A stretch of 64,000 bases of DNA from Pseudoalteromonas distincta (lineage in GTDB: Bacteria; Pseudomonadota; Gammaproteobacteria; Enterobacterales; Alteromonadaceae). The translations under genes and the position numbers were made by a program. The notes below the pieces were generated by a model. That model saw only the letters and a program-made list of their open reading frames with translations, was not told the origin of the DNA and ran no database searches. Position 1 is the stretch's first letter, and each line of letters opens with the position of its first letter. Shown piece by piece: positions 16,457 to 27,052 of this stretch. The stretch is taken from NCBI RefSeq assembly GCF_000814675.1, contig NZ_JWIG01000029.1, forward strand, positions 1-64,000, given 5' to 3'.

Positions 16457-16585
16457 GATTAAATCCTAGTGTGTGAGTTGTGTGTTCTCTTTTAAAATTG
16501 GTAGCGCCGCTTTGTTAGTATTATGAGTGCAGCGCCTTTATAGTTATTCGTTAAAGTATTCGTCTAGCTATTCATGTAACCCTAA

Positions 16586-17767
16586 TTAGTAAGCTTCTAC
16601 GGCCATAGCAACCGCTTCACCGCCACCAATACATAAAGACGCAATGCCTTTTTTGAGGCCTCGGTTTTTAAGGGCATGAATAAGCGTTACTAAAATACGC
16701 GCGCCGCTTGCACCAATTGGGTGGCCAAGTGCACATGCACCGCCGTTAACGTTTACTTTGCTTTCATCAAGTTTTAACTCATTAATAGCCAGCATGGTTA
16801 CCATGGCAAATGCTTCGTTAATTTCCCAAAGATCAACATCGTTTACAGCCCAGCCTGCTTTTTCAAGCACGCTGTTCATAGCCCCGACTGGCGCTACTGT
16901 AAATTCACTTGGTTTTTGAGAGTGAGTACTGTGCGCCACAATTTTACAAAGCGGTGTTAAGCCTTGCTCTTTTGCTTTTGATTCGCTCATTAATATAAGC
17001 GCTGCGCCACCGTCTGAAATTGACGATGAATTAGCCGCTGTAATAGTGCCGTCTTTTTTAAAAGCTGCACGTAAGGTAGGAATTTTTTCTGGGCGGGCGT
17101 TACCTGGTTGCTCATCAATCGATACTGTTACATCGCCTTTGCGTGTTTGCATCGTGTGAGGTGCAACTTCGTCATCAAAACTGCCATTTTGTATCGCGGC
17201 TTTAGCTTTACTTAATGAGCCTAATGCAAATGCATCCATTTGCTCACGACCAATGCCGTATTCGTCGGCGGTGTCTTGTGCAAAACACCCCATTGCTTTG
17301 TTGTCGTAAGCATCTTCAAGGCCGTCGCTCATCATGTGATCTTTTATTTCGCCATGCCCCATGCGCATTCCGCCACGCGCTTTTGGCATAAAGTACGGTG
17401 CGTTTGTCATGCTTTCCATACCACCGGCAATAGCAGATTGAATAGAGCCTGCTTTAATTAAATCGTTTGCAAGCATGGCCGCTTTTAAACCAGAGCCACA
17501 TACTTTGTTAATTGTTGTAGCGCCAGTGCTAAGTGCAAGGCCTGCTTTTAACATTGCTTGGCGTGCGGGTGCTTGTCCAAGGCCTGCTGGTAATACACAG
17601 CCCATAATTACTTCGTCTATTGCATCATTAGCTAAACCAGTTTGTGCAAGTGCACTTGCAATGGCGGTTGCGCCAAGCTCGGTAGACTGCGCATCACTTA
17701 ACGCTCCCATAAAACCACCCATTGGGGTGCGTTTTGCTGCTACAATTACCACTGATTCTAAAGTCAT
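16586..17767 (-). CDS. acetyl-CoA C-acyltransferase (thiolase)
   Basis: 393 residues from ATG 17767, which has GGAG 6 nt upstream; a longer frame from 17794 lacks a ribosome site. Thiolase residues are present: nucleophilic Cys in INKVCGSGLKAAM, His in GACALGHPIGASGAR and the second Cys in SLCIGGGEAVAM. It probably cleaves 2-methylacetoacetyl-CoA (isoleucine) or acetoacetyl-CoA (leucine product). It is first in the leftward operon and diverges from liuR with a shared regulatory region. Confidence 0.9.
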   Translation of the reverse strand: MTLESVVIVAAKRTPMGGFMGALSDAQSTELGATAIASALAQTGLANDAIDEVIMGCVLPAGLGQAPARQAMLKAGLALSTGATTINKVCGSGLKAAMLANDLIKAGSIQSAIAGGMESMTNAPYFMPKARGGMRMGHGEIKDHMMSDGLEDAYDNKAMGCFAQDTADEYGIGREQMDAFALGSLSKAKAAIQNGSFDDEVAPHTMQTRKGDVTVSIDEQPGNARPEKIPTLRAAFKKDGTITAANSSSISDGGAALILMSESKAKEQGLTPLCKIVAHSTHSQKPSEFTVAPVGAMNSVLEKAGWAVNDVDLWEINEAFAMVTMLAINELKLDESKVNVNGGACALGHPIGASGARILVTLIHALKNRGLKKGIASLCIGGGEAVAMAVEAY

Positions 17768-17866
17768 AACTAACTCCATTGTATCTATATGCAAATAGTT
17801 GTTAGTATATTTGCTCTATTAATTTAGTATTCATTTATTATTTAATACCCTTACACAATACTAACG

Positions 17867-17882
17867 TTTACGCCAACGTCAA
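17867..17882. promoter_or_regulatory. LiuR-like operator, thiolase side
   Basis: TTTACGCCAACGTCAA resembles the known LiuR palindrome (TTTACGTAAACGTCAA-like) and lies 100 bp upstream of the leftward valine/isoleucine operon. It matches the second site at 18046-18061 in 12 of 16 positions. Confidence 0.6.
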
Positions 17883-18045
17883 CTAAAAACAGCTTAATTT
17901 TTAGTTTTATAAGTGTAAGGATTATTTTCCATCGATTAGAATACACTGATAAAATAAAATTAACCCATTGAATATTAATAATATAAACCAATACTTCGCT
18001 TAAACATCCCTTTATAAATAGTTTCAAATCACACCAAGCTTTACC

Positions 18046-18061
18046 TTTACGTAAACTTCAC
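18046..18061 (+). promoter_or_regulatory. LiuR-like operator within the liu promoter
   Basis: TTTACGTAAACTTCAC sits exactly between a -35-like TTTACC (18040-18045) and -10-like TTATAT (18062-18067). MerR-family regulators typically bind the spacer of their target promoter, so this fits autoregulation and control of liuABCDE. Confidence 0.65.
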
Positions 18062-18097
18062 TTATATTGGAGTTATTCGAATGAGGTAAATACAATT

Positions 18098-18532
18098 ATG
18101 AAACCAGATAATCAAACAAACTTTGCAAGCTCAGCCAAAATGCCGGCCAGTAATGAACAAACATTTAGCATTAGCGAACTCGCTAAAGAATTTGACATTA
18201 CAACCCGCTCTATTCGCTTTTACGAAGACCAAGGGTTAATAACCCCAGAGCGTAATGGTCAAACCCGTATTTATTCAAAACGCGATAAAGTGCGTTTAAA
18301 ACTAATATTACGTGGTAAACGATTGGGCTTTACATTGGCCGAAACCGGTCGTTTGTTTGAACTGTACGACGCAGATAAATCAAGCGCTAAGCAGTTGGTT
18401 ACTATGCTTGACCTTATTTCAGAAAAAAAAGCAGACCTATCTCAACAAATGGACGACATTAAAGTTGTTCTTATGGAGTTGGTGACGGCCGAGCGCCGCT
18501 GTAGAGACACGCTTAATAAAATAGACGAGTAA
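18098..18532 (+). CDS. liuR: MerR-family regulator of leucine catabolism, LiuR
   Basis: 144 residues. A 20-residue leader precedes the MerR winged-helix domain (FSISELAKEFDITTRSIRFY then EDQGLITPERNGQTRIYSKR), followed by a coiled-coil dimerisation helix. There is no C-terminal metal-binding cysteine set. It is the first gene of the liu operon, 56 bp before liuA. In gammaproteobacteria LiuR represses branched-chain catabolic genes; two matching operators flank this divergent region. Confidence 0.9.
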   Translation: MKPDNQTNFASSAKMPASNEQTFSISELAKEFDITTRSIRFYEDQGLITPERNGQTRIYSKRDKVRLKLILRGKRLGFTLAETGRLFELYDADKSSAKQLVTMLDLISEKKADLSQQMDDIKVVLMELVTAERRCRDTLNKIDE

Positions 18533-18588
18533 GTTTATTTTTAAAATAAAAACACACTGACAACACACACGTCACACAGGAATGAATC

Positions 18589-19764
18589 ATGAGCACTATT
18601 TCACTATATAAAGAAATGAACTTTGGCCTTGGCGAAACCGCCGATATGATCCGCGACCACGTAAATAGTTTTGCGAGTCAGGAGATTGCCCCGCTTGCTG
18701 AAAAAACGGACTTAGATAACGCTTTTCCAAATCAACTTTGGACTCAAATGGGCGAAATGGGCGTACTAGGTATGACCGTATCTGAAGAACTTGGCGGCGC
18801 CGGTTTAGGTTACTTAGAACATGTTATTGCTATGGAAGAAATTAGCCGTGCCAGTGCCTCTATAGGGTTAAGCTATGGAGCACATTCAAACCTGTGCGTT
18901 AATCAAATTAACCGTAACGGCACACAAGCTCAAAAAGAAAAATACTTACCAAAGCTTATTAGTGGTGAGCACATTGGTGCTCTTGCAATGAGCGAGCCTA
19001 ATGCGGGCTCTGACGTTGTATCGATGAAACTCAAAGCCGAGAAAAAAGGCGATAAGTACATTTTAAACGGCAATAAAATGTGGATCACCAATGGTCCCGA
19101 CGCACACACGTTAGTAATTTACGCTAAAACAGATTTAAACGCCGGCGCTAAAGGCATTACCGCGTTTATTGTTGAAAGCAACTTTCCTGGTTTTTCAACA
19201 GCGCAAAAGCTCGACAAACTGGGCATGCGCGGCTCAAATACCTGTGAGCTAGTATTTGAAAACTGCGAAGTGCCAGAAGAGAATATTTTAGGTAACTTAA
19301 ACGAAGGCGTTAAAGTACTTATGAGTGGCCTTGATTACGAACGCGTAGTACTTGCAGCAGGCCCGCTTGGCATAATGCAAGCGTGTATGGACATAGTGGT
19401 ACCGTACATTCATGAGCGTAAACAGTTTGATACCCCTATTGGTCAATTTCAGTTAATTCAAGGCAAAGTAGCCGACATGTATACACAAATGAATGCTGCG
19501 CGCTCATACGTATATACGGTAGCTAAAGCGTGTGACCGAGGCGAAACAACCCGTAAAGATGCAGCCGGTGCAATTTTATACGCAGCAGAGCTTGCAACTA
19601 AAATGGCACTTGATGCGATTCAAATTTTAGGTGGCAATGGCTACATAAACGAATACGCAACGGGCCGTCTTCTTCGCGACGCTAAATTATACGAAATTGG
19701 TGCTGGTACATCCGAAATTCGCCGCATGCTTATTGGCCGCGAACTTTTCACAGAAAGCCGTTAA
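18589..19764 (+). CDS. liuA: isovaleryl-CoA dehydrogenase
   Basis: 391 residues, start ATG 18589 with AGGAATG upstream. Acyl-CoA dehydrogenase motifs [20 protein letters not shown] and [17 protein letters not shown] are present; the catalytic Glu is in [16 protein letters not shown], the helix G position specific to isovaleryl-CoA dehydrogenases. It oxidises isovaleryl-CoA to 3-methylcrotonyl-CoA and passes electrons to ETF. Confidence 0.95.
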   Translation: MSTISLYKEMNFGLGETADMIRDHVNSFASQEIAPLAEKTDLDNAFPNQLWTQMGEMGVLGMTVSEELGGAGLGYLEHVIAMEEISRASASIGLSYGAHSNLCVNQINRNGTQAQKEKYLPKLISGEHIGALAMSEPNAGSDVVSMKLKAEKKGDKYILNGNKMWITNGPDAHTLVIYAKTDLNAGAKGITAFIVESNFPGFSTAQKLDKLGMRGSNTCELVFENCEVPEENILGNLNEGVKVLMSGLDYERVVLAAGPLGIMQACMDIVVPYIHERKQFDTPIGQFQLIQGKVADMYTQMNAARSYVYTVAKACDRGETTRKDAAGAILYAAELATKMALDAIQILGGNGYINEYATGRLLRDAKLYEIGAGTSEIRRMLIGRELFTESR

Positions 19765-19774
19765 GGATTAAACC

Positions 19775-21382
19775 ATGACTATTTTAAAATCGAGCGTTAA
19801 TCCTCACGACCCAACGTTTGTGCAAAACCATAAAAATATGTCAGCGCTGGTGGATGATTTACGCAGTAAAGTAGCAACAATTAGCCAAGGCGGAGGTGCT
19901 GCATTAAAAGAGCGCCACGAAGGCCGTGGTAAATTATTTGTACGCGACCGCATAAATACATTAATTGACGAAGGCTCACCGTTTTTAGAAATTTCGCAAT
20001 TTGCAGCCTTTGGTGTGTACGAACAAGCAATACCTTGTGCAGGCGTTGTAGCCGGTATTGGCCGTGTTAAAGGCATTGAATGCATGATTATTGCAAACGA
20101 TGCCACGGTTAAAGGCGGTACGTATTTTCCGCTTACCGTTAAAAAGCATTTACGCGCACAAGACATCGCAGAGCGCTGCCACTTACCGTGTATTTATTTG
20201 GTGGATTCGGGCGGTGCTAACCTGCCAGAGCAAGATGATGTATTTCCAGATAAGTTGCATTTTGGTCGTATTTTTTACAATCAAGCCCGTATGTCGGGTA
20301 AAGGTATTCCACAAATAGCCGTGGTAATGGGATTATGTACCGCAGGTGGTGCGTACGTACCTGCAATGGCCGATGAAAGCATTATTGTAAAAGATCAAGG
20401 CACTATATTTTTAGCCGGTCCGCCCCTTGTAAAAGCAGCAACAGGCGAAGAAGTAACCGCCGAAGAACTAGGCGGCGCCGATGTGCACTGTAAAGTGTCG
20501 GGTGTTGCCGATCACTACGCTGAAAACGATGCTCATGCGCTGTCTATTGCGCGCCAATGTATTGAGCGCATTAACTACACACGCCCTACAGCCCCTCTTC
20601 TAGAGGATGTAAAGCCACCGCGTTATGATATTAACGAGCTTTACGGCATTGTAGGCACCGACCTTAAAAAGCCGTTTGATGTACGCGAAGTAATAGCGCG
20701 CACAGTGGACGACTCATCATTTGATGAATTTAAACGTTACTTTGGTGAAACGCTGGTCACCGGTTTTGCCAGTATTTACGGCAATCCTGTTGGCATAGTG
20801 GCTAATAACGGCATTTTATTTAGTGAGTCGGCGCAAAAAGGCGCGCACTTTATTCAGCTGTGTGCTCAGCGCAATATTCCTTTAGTATTTTTACAAAATA
20901 TTACCGGCTTTATGGTGGGTAAAAAATACGAAGCCGAAGGTATTGCTAAGCACGGCGCTAAAATGGTGATGGCGGTTTCGTGTGCTGATGTGCCTAAATT
21001 CACAGTACTTATTGGCGGCTCATACGGCGCAGGTAACTACGGTATGTGTGGCCGCGCATTTGAACCAACCATGATGTGGATGTGGCCTAATGCCCGTATT
21101 TCGGTAATGGGCGGCGAGCAAGCAGCGGGTGTAATGGCGCAAGTTAAACAAGATGGTTTAGCACGCAAAGGCCAAACCATGAGCGAGCAAGAAATCAGTG
21201 ATTTTAAAAAGCCAATTATTGAACAATACGAAGAGCAAGGTCATCCGTATTACGCAAGTGCACGCTTGTGGGATGACGGCATTATAGACCCTGCCGATAC
21301 GCGTAATGTATTAGGGCTTGCGTTAACGGCTGCGAATAACGCACCAAAACGTGATTCGAAATTTGGCGTATTTAGAATGTAA
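19775..21382 (+). CDS. liuB: methylcrotonoyl-CoA carboxylase, carboxyltransferase (beta) subunit
   Basis: 535 residues, the usual MCC-beta length. Two crotonase-like carboxyltransferase halves are visible: the N-terminal one with [18 protein letters not shown] and [20 protein letters not shown], the C-terminal one with [20 protein letters not shown] and [18 protein letters not shown]. It transfers CO2 from biotin on LiuD to 3-methylcrotonyl-CoA. Starts 10 bp after liuA. Confidence 0.95.
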   Translation: MTILKSSVNPHDPTFVQNHKNMSALVDDLRSKVATISQGGGAALKERHEGRGKLFVRDRINTLIDEGSPFLEISQFAAFGVYEQAIPCAGVVAGIGRVKGIECMIIANDATVKGGTYFPLTVKKHLRAQDIAERCHLPCIYLVDSGGANLPEQDDVFPDKLHFGRIFYNQARMSGKGIPQIAVVMGLCTAGGAYVPAMADESIIVKDQGTIFLAGPPLVKAATGEEVTAEELGGADVHCKVSGVADHYAENDAHALSIARQCIERINYTRPTAPLLEDVKPPRYDINELYGIVGTDLKKPFDVREVIARTVDDSSFDEFKRYFGETLVTGFASIYGNPVGIVANNGILFSESAQKGAHFIQLCAQRNIPLVFLQNITGFMVGKKYEAEGIAKHGAKMVMAVSCADVPKFTVLIGGSYGAGNYGMCGRAFEPTMMWMWPNARISVMGGEQAAGVMAQVKQDGLARKGQTMSEQEISDFKKPIIEQYEEQGHPYYASARLWDDGIIDPADTRNVLGLALTAANNAPKRDSKFGVFRM

Positions 21383-21394
21383 CCGGAGCGCAAA

Positions 21395-22165
21395 ATGTCA
21401 GTAACACTACAAATAACAAAATCTAATGTGGCTGTACTTGTGTTAAGTCGCCCAGAAAAAAGAAACGCATTTAACAGTGAAGTAATACACGAACTGATTC
21501 AGTGTATTGAACATGCAAATACGCTTGATATTCGTGCTTTGGTTTTAAAAACTGAGGGTAAACACTTTTCAGCTGGCGCCGATTTAGCTTGGATGAAATC
21601 AATGGCTGATAACAACTATGCCGATAACCTAGCTGATTCAATGCAATTAGCTAAGTTGATGCAGGTATTGGCAAGCTCGCCGCATCCTACAATTTGTGCT
21701 GTGCAAGGTGCTGCTTTTGGTGGTGCACTAGGCTTAATTGCCTGTTGCGACATAGCCCTTAGTAAAGACGATGCGCAATTTTGTTTAAGTGAAGTAAAGC
21801 TGGGTCTTATTCCGGCGGTTATTAGCCCGTATGTCATTAAAGCCATTGGTGAGCGCGCTGCTCGCAGGTACTTTTTAACGGCTGAAGTGTTTGATGCACA
21901 TACTGCTAAGCAACTTGGTTTAATTCATCAAGTAACCGGTAATTTAGACTGTGCACTCGATAATATGCTGCAAACACTGATTGATAACGGACCTGTTGCA
22001 GTAAAAGCCGCAAAAGCATTAATTAACGATGTAGCAAATAAACCAATAACCGATGAACTCATTGAGCTTACCGCAGAGCGTATTGCAAAAATTCGCGTAT
22101 CTGAAGAAGGTCAAGAAGGGCTAAGTGCTTTTTTTGATAAACGCCCACCCGCTTGGCAACTGTAG
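21395..22165 (+). CDS. liuC: 3-methylglutaconyl-CoA hydratase
   Basis: 256 residues, crotonase fold: LKTEGKHFSAGADLAWMKSM and GAAFGGALGLIACCDIALS mark the oxyanion hole, FCLSEVKLGLIPAVISPYV the catalytic Glu region. It hydrates 3-methylglutaconyl-CoA to HMG-CoA. It sits between the two carboxylase subunit genes, the standard liu order, 12 bp after liuB. Confidence 0.93.
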   Translation: MSVTLQITKSNVAVLVLSRPEKRNAFNSEVIHELIQCIEHANTLDIRALVLKTEGKHFSAGADLAWMKSMADNNYADNLADSMQLAKLMQVLASSPHPTICAVQGAAFGGALGLIACCDIALSKDDAQFCLSEVKLGLIPAVISPYVIKAIGERAARRYFLTAEVFDAHTAKQLGLIHQVTGNLDCALDNMLQTLIDNGPVAVKAAKALINDVANKPITDELIELTAERIAKIRVSEEGQEGLSAFFDKRPPAWQL

Positions 22166-22173
22166 GATTGATT

Positions 22174-24192
22174 ATGAACACACAACGATTACAAAAAATA
22201 CTGATTGCCAATCGTGGAGAAATTGCGTGCCGTGTAATGCGCAGCGCAAAACAAATGGGCTTAACCACGGTCGCGGTTTATTCTGATGCAGACAAACATG
22301 CCCAGCACGTAAAAATGGCTGACGAGGCTTACCATATTGGTGCCGCGCCAAGTAAAGATTCGTATTTAGTAGCAGACAAAATTTTACAAGTTGCCAAAGA
22401 CTGCGGCGCTGATTCTATTCATCCAGGCTATGGTTTTTTATCTGAGAACAGCGAATTTGCTAAAGCCTGCGAAGCTAATAACATTGCTTTTATAGGGCCA
22501 CCAGCAAGCAGTATTGAAGCAATGGGGTCTAAAACCCGCGCTAAAGAAATAATGGCAGCTGCTAATGTGCCATTAGTACCTGGTTATTATGGCGATAAAC
22601 AAGACCCTACTTTTTTACAAAGTGAAGCTGAAAAAATTGGCTACCCTGTACTAATTAAAGCCGCCTTTGGTGGTGGTGGTAAAGGCATGCGCGTTGTGCA
22701 AAAAGCAAAAGACTTTATGAGCGCACTACAAGGTGCGCAACGTGAAGCGATTGCCGGTTTTGGTAACGACTTAGTGTTATTAGAGCGCTATGTAAACCAG
22801 CCTCGCCATGTTGAAGTGCAAGTATTTGCAGATAACCATGGCAACTGTGTTTATTTAGGCGATCGTGATTGTTCTTTGCAACGTCGTCATCAAAAAGTAA
22901 TTGAAGAAGCCCCTGCTCCGGGTTTATCTGACGAACTACGCAAAGAAATGGGCGAAGCGGCTGTACGTTGTGCACTGGCTATAAATTATAGAGGCGCAGG
23001 TACGGTTGAGTTTTTACTGTGTGGCGATGAATTTTTCTTTATGGAAATGAATACGCGCCTTCAAGTAGAACACCCTGTGACCGAAATGGTAACGGGTGTA
23101 GATTTAGTCAATTGGCAAATTAATATTGCGGGTGGGCAAACTTTGCCACTGACACAAAGTGATATTCAATTGCAGGGTCATAGCTTTGAAGCACGTATAT
23201 ACGCAGAAGATCCAGCCAACGACTTTATTCCGTGCTCAGGCACTATTGAAGCACTACACACACCGCTTAACAGTGAATTTGTACGCATTGATACAGGCAT
23301 TGCACAAGGCGACGAAATCAGCCCGTTTTACGATCCAATGATTGCAAAACTTATTGTGCACGACGACAATCGCGAACAAGCACTGAGCCGCTTACAACAA
23401 GCCCTTGAGCAATTTCATTTAGCGGGTTTTAGCACTAACATTGGCTTTTTACATAATTTAGCAAGCCACCCTACCTTTAAACAAGGTGCGCCAAGCACAC
23501 ACTTTATTGCAGAGCAAGGCGACTCGTTAGTTGCGGTTGACGAATCGTTATTACAAACGAGCCAGCTTATTGCTGCTTTTGCATATTTAGAATCGCTAAC
23601 TAATACCCAAAATGCGCAAAACAGTGCAAGCCCGTGGCAACAACTGAGTGGTTTTACACTCAATGCACCACAAGTAATTACAGTCCCTTTTGCCGATTTA
23701 CAGCTAAGCGCTATAAAAACGGCAGCGGGCTATAGTATTACGCATAGCGAGCACGTATTTAACCTACAAGGCACATTAAATAATAATCTGTGCAGTGTAT
23801 TTATTAATGGCGAAAAACATACCGCGCACGTAACTACGGTAGGTAATAATACTGTTGGCAATAGTACTGGTGGCAATATTGTCACTGTTATGAATAAAGC
23901 ACTGCAAACTAAGCTTGAGCTAGTTGATAAACATTATATTAGTTCGCACGAAAGCGAAGCACTGCCTCTTGCCGCGCCCCTTAATGGCACAGTAGTTAAG
24001 CACTTAATCGACATTGGTAGCACAATTACCAAAGGCGATGCGGTTGTTATTATCGAAGCCATGAAAATGGAATACACGCTTAACGCACCACACGACGGCA
24101 TTTTAAAAAGCTATTGTTTTGGTGAAGGCGAATTAGTAACGCATGGTGCTCTGCTTGCTATAGTAGAAGATACAACTGAGGAAGGTGCATAA
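22174..24192 (+). CDS. liuD: methylcrotonoyl-CoA carboxylase, biotin-containing (alpha) subunit
   Basis: 672 residues from ATG 22174 (AGGA upstream); an in-frame ATG at 22153 overlaps liuC and is less likely. The biotin carboxylase domain (residues 1-450) has KILIANRGEIACRVMR, the ATP-grasp loop FGGGGKGMRVV and EMNTRLQVEHPVTE. The C-terminal biotinyl domain carries the biotinylated Lys in EAMKMEYTL. Its last base is shared with the liuE start. Confidence 0.95.
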   Translation: MNTQRLQKILIANRGEIACRVMRSAKQMGLTTVAVYSDADKHAQHVKMADEAYHIGAAPSKDSYLVADKILQVAKDCGADSIHPGYGFLSENSEFAKACEANNIAFIGPPASSIEAMGSKTRAKEIMAAANVPLVPGYYGDKQDPTFLQSEAEKIGYPVLIKAAFGGGGKGMRVVQKAKDFMSALQGAQREAIAGFGNDLVLLERYVNQPRHVEVQVFADNHGNCVYLGDRDCSLQRRHQKVIEEAPAPGLSDELRKEMGEAAVRCALAINYRGAGTVEFLLCGDEFFFMEMNTRLQVEHPVTEMVTGVDLVNWQINIAGGQTLPLTQSDIQLQGHSFEARIYAEDPANDFIPCSGTIEALHTPLNSEFVRIDTGIAQGDEISPFYDPMIAKLIVHDDNREQALSRLQQALEQFHLAGFSTNIGFLHNLASHPTFKQGAPSTHFIAEQGDSLVAVDESLLQTSQLIAAFAYLESLTNTQNAQNSASPWQQLSGFTLNAPQVITVPFADLQLSAIKTAAGYSITHSEHVFNLQGTLNNNLCSVFINGEKHTAHVTTVGNNTVGNSTGGNIVTVMNKALQTKLELVDKHYISSHESEALPLAAPLNGTVVKHLIDIGSTITKGDAVVIIEAMKMEYTLNAPHDGILKSYCFGEGELVTHGALLAIVEDTTEEGA

Positions 24193-25088
24193 TGAGTGCC
24201 TTTCCAACTAAAGTACGTATTGTTGAAGTTGGTGCGCGAGACGGCCTACAAAACGAAAAAACAGTAAGCACAGCCGATAAAGTAGCGCTTATTAACGCCC
24301 TAAGTGCTGCAGGTTTAAAAGATATTGAAGCTGGTGCGTTTGTCTCTCCTAAGTGGGTGCCGCAAATGGCAGACTCAGCGGATGTAATATCAGCGCTAGA
24401 TTTACCTGACGTAAATTTAAGTGCCCTTACACCTAACTTAAAAGGTGCACAAGCAGCGCATGCTGTTGGCATTAAAGAGTTTGCTATATTTACAGCTGCG
24501 AGTGAGTCGTTTTGTCAAAAAAATATCAACTGCTCAATAGACGAAAGTATTGAACGTTTTAGCGAAGTAATGGCGTTTGCTAAAGCGAATAATATTCGCG
24601 TACGTGGTTATGTAAGCTGTGTGCTAGGTTGCCCTTATGAGGGTGAAATTGACCCACAAGCAGTACTGAGTGTATCGCAAAAGCTATTAGATTTAGGCTG
24701 TTACGAAGTAAGCCTTGGCGATACCATAGGTGTTGGCACCGCAAAAAAAGTAACGCAATTAATCGAGTTACTTTTAACGCACATTGATAAAGCCAAGTTG
24801 GCCGTGCATTTTCATGATACATACGGCCAAGCGCTCACAAATATTTACGCAGCTTTAAGCCTAGGTATTGCAACGGTTGACGCGGCAGTTGCGGGCCTTG
24901 GTGGCTGTCCTTATGCTAAGGGTGCGTCAGGAAATGTTGCCACCGAAGATGTAGTTTACTTACTGCAAGGGCTTGGCATTGAACACTCAATTGATTTACA
25001 AAGGTTAAGTGAGGCTGGCTGGGAGATAACCAAAGCACTTGGTAAGCAACCTGTGAGCAAAGTATCTGTGGCACTACACACAAAATAA
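24192..25088 (+). CDS. liuE: hydroxymethylglutaryl-CoA lyase
   Basis: 298 residues, TIM-barrel DRE-TIM family: VEVGARDGLQNEK at the start, CVLGCPYEGEI, SLGDTIGVG, HFHDTYGQAL (metal ligands) and the catalytic loop GLGGCPYAKGASGNVATED. It splits HMG-CoA to acetoacetate and acetyl-CoA, completing leucine breakdown. The start overlaps the liuD stop by one base. Its TAA stop is formed at the edge of an inverted-repeat element. Confidence 0.95.
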   Translation: MSAFPTKVRIVEVGARDGLQNEKTVSTADKVALINALSAAGLKDIEAGAFVSPKWVPQMADSADVISALDLPDVNLSALTPNLKGAQAAHAVGIKEFAIFTAASESFCQKNINCSIDESIERFSEVMAFAKANNIRVRGYVSCVLGCPYEGEIDPQAVLSVSQKLLDLGCYEVSLGDTIGVGTAKKVTQLIELLLTHIDKAKLAVHFHDTYGQALTNIYAALSLGIATVDAAVAGLGGCPYAKGASGNVATEDVVYLLQGLGIEHSIDLQRLSEAGWEITKALGKQPVSKVSVALHTK

Positions 25089-25281
25089 CCTGAGCTCTGG
25101 ATAATAAATCTATCTCGAGCAGCTATTTTCAGCACTAACTGCGTTGAATTTACTTGCAATAGGCCAGCTATTGACGCGTAAATTCGCCTTGTTTTCACTG
25201 AAAATCTCTGGCTAGAGAAAATAAATTTAAATATCACCCTGATTCATATGTTAGTAAATCTATTAACCAGAGTTCAGGTTA
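25086..25281. mobile_element. MITE-like inverted-repeat element 1
   Basis: 196 bp bounded by TAACCTGAGCTCTGG and CCAGAGTTCAGGTTA, 14 of 15 complementary. Inside is a nested hairpin with arms GAATTTAC (25146-25153) and GTAAATTC (25178-25185), and the loop side CAATAG/CTATTG. There is no coding capacity. The left repeat supplies the liuE stop codon. It separates liuE from scoA. Confidence 0.7.
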
Positions 25282-25349
25282 AATAGCTATCTTATGAAAT
25301 GATGATTCACGATAGTTAACAATAAATAGCACACAATGAGGAGAGACTC

Positions 25350-26048
25350 ATGGCCGGTTTTGATAAGGTAGTTTCTAGTTACGAAGCTGCAATGGAAGGA
25401 TTAAAAGACGGCGATACCATTATTGCCGGTGGTTTTGGTTTATGTGGTATTCCTGAGGGCTTAATTAAACAAATTAAGCACATGCAAACAAAAAACTTAA
25501 CCGTAGTATCTAATAACTGTGGTGTTGATGACTTTGGTTTAGGTATTTTATTACAAGACAAACAAATTAAAAAAGTAGTTGCCTCGTACGTTGGCGAAAA
25601 TGCCCTATTCGAGCAGCAGTTATTAAGTGGCGAAATTGATGTAGAGCTTACGCCTCAAGGTACACTAGCTGAAAAAATGCGTGCTGGTGGCGCGGGTATA
25701 CCTGCGTTTTACACCGCAACCGGTTACGGTACTCCAGTTGCTGAAGGCAAAGACGTAAAAGAGTTTAATGGTCGCCCGTATATTTTAGAAGAATCTATAA
25801 CGGGTGAATTTGCTATTGTTAAAGCGTGGAAAGCCGACCGCTTTGGTAATTTAGTGTTTAGACACACCGCCATGAACTTTAATCCAATGGCGGCAACAGC
25901 GGGCAAAATTACCGTTGCCGAAGTAGAAGAAATTGTAGAACCGGGTGAGCTTGAGCCAAGCCAAATTCATACCCCAGGTATTTTTGTAAATCGCGTTATT
26001 AAAGGCAGCTTTGAAAAACGCATTGAACGTGTAACAACACGAGATTAA
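25350..26048 (+). CDS. scoA: succinyl-CoA:3-ketoacid CoA-transferase, subunit A
   Basis: 232 residues of the CoA-transferase family I alpha subunit: [19 protein letters not shown] near the N-terminus, [12 protein letters not shown], and ERVTTRD at the end. With subunit B it activates acetoacetate, the end product of LiuE, to acetoacetyl-CoA for the thiolase. Good ribosome site GAGGAG. Fifteen bp before scoB. Confidence 0.93.
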   Translation: MAGFDKVVSSYEAAMEGLKDGDTIIAGGFGLCGIPEGLIKQIKHMQTKNLTVVSNNCGVDDFGLGILLQDKQIKKVVASYVGENALFEQQLLSGEIDVELTPQGTLAEKMRAGGAGIPAFYTATGYGTPVAEGKDVKEFNGRPYILEESITGEFAIVKAWKADRFGNLVFRHTAMNFNPMAATAGKITVAEVEEIVEPGELEPSQIHTPGIFVNRVIKGSFEKRIERVTTRD

Positions 26049-26062
26049 GCAGGAGCATAATT

Positions 26063-26719
26063 ATGGCATTATCACGTGAACAAGTTGCAATGCGCGTTGC
26101 ACAAGAACTTCAAGACGGTTACTACGTAAATTTGGGCATAGGAATTCCGACACTCGTCGCAAACTATGTACCAGATGATATTGAAGTTATGTTACAGTCC
26201 GAAAATGGCCTTTTAGGCATGGGCCCGTACCCAACTAAAGCAGAGCTAGACGCCGATATGATTAACGCGGGTAAAGAAACCGTGACAGCAGCCACAGGTG
26301 CAGCCATATTTAATAGTGCAGATAGTTTTGCCATGATACGGGGTGGTCATGTAGACTTAACCGTTCTGGGTGCATTTGAAGTTGACCAGAACGGCAACAT
26401 CGCATCGTGGATGATCCCTAAAAAGCTGATCAAAGGCATGGGTGGCGCGATGGATTTAGTCGCTGGCGCGAAAAATATTATTGTTACTATGACCCATGCA
26501 AGTAAGCATGGTGACTCTAAACTATTAGAGGCCTGCTCTTTACCGCTTACTGGCGTTAATTGCGTAAAAAAAATAGTAACAGATTTAGCCGTATTAGAAG
26601 TTAAAGACGGCGCATTTCATCTATTAGAACGTGCTCCGGGCGTATCTGTTGATGAAATCATTAGTAAAACAGCAGGTAAATTACTTGTTGACGGTGAAGT
26701 TCCAGAAATGGTTTTTTAG
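26063..26719 (+). CDS. scoB: succinyl-CoA:3-ketoacid CoA-transferase, subunit B
   Basis: 218 residues. The catalytic Glu that forms the glutamyl-CoA intermediate is in LQSENGLLGMGPYP. GIGIPTLVANYVP and GMGGAMDLVAGAK are family motifs. It works as a heteromer with ScoA and is followed by a strong terminator. Confidence 0.93.
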   Translation: MALSREQVAMRVAQELQDGYYVNLGIGIPTLVANYVPDDIEVMLQSENGLLGMGPYPTKAELDADMINAGKETVTAATGAAIFNSADSFAMIRGGHVDLTVLGAFEVDQNGNIASWMIPKKLIKGMGGAMDLVAGAKNIIVTMTHASKHGDSKLLEACSLPLTGVNCVKKIVTDLAVLEVKDGAFHLLERAPGVSVDEIISKTAGKLLVDGEVPEMVF

Positions 26720-26790
26720 GCTTTAGCTTAAAATAACGCTTTACCCTGTACCGACCTCATTCCCAGTGCCAATGGCGCTGAGTTACCCAA

Positions 26791-26817
26791 AATCCCTCTT
26801 ACGAGGGATTTTTTTTA
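26791..26817 (+). terminator. intrinsic terminator after scoB
   Basis: AATCCCTC, loop TTAC, GAGGGATT and a run of eight T residues. The remaining sequence up to 27052 is AT-rich and should hold the LysR gene promoter; no clear motif was found. Confidence 0.85.
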
Positions 26818-27052
26818 TCTTTTGTCATTATTTTTACCGTCATTCATACATCTGTAGTAAATTTTATCTATAATACAAATATAAATTAAATGTAAGCGCT
26901 TAGATTCTTTGCACTATTTTGTGGATAGCCTGCACCCTTTTTGTGAACTAGCGTTAATTTTATTTTTAACCTACTGATATTTAAACATTAAATAGTTGGT
27001 TCAAATTTTGCCTAAGTAAGGCGTCTCAATAAATTAAATAATTCTGGAAAAC

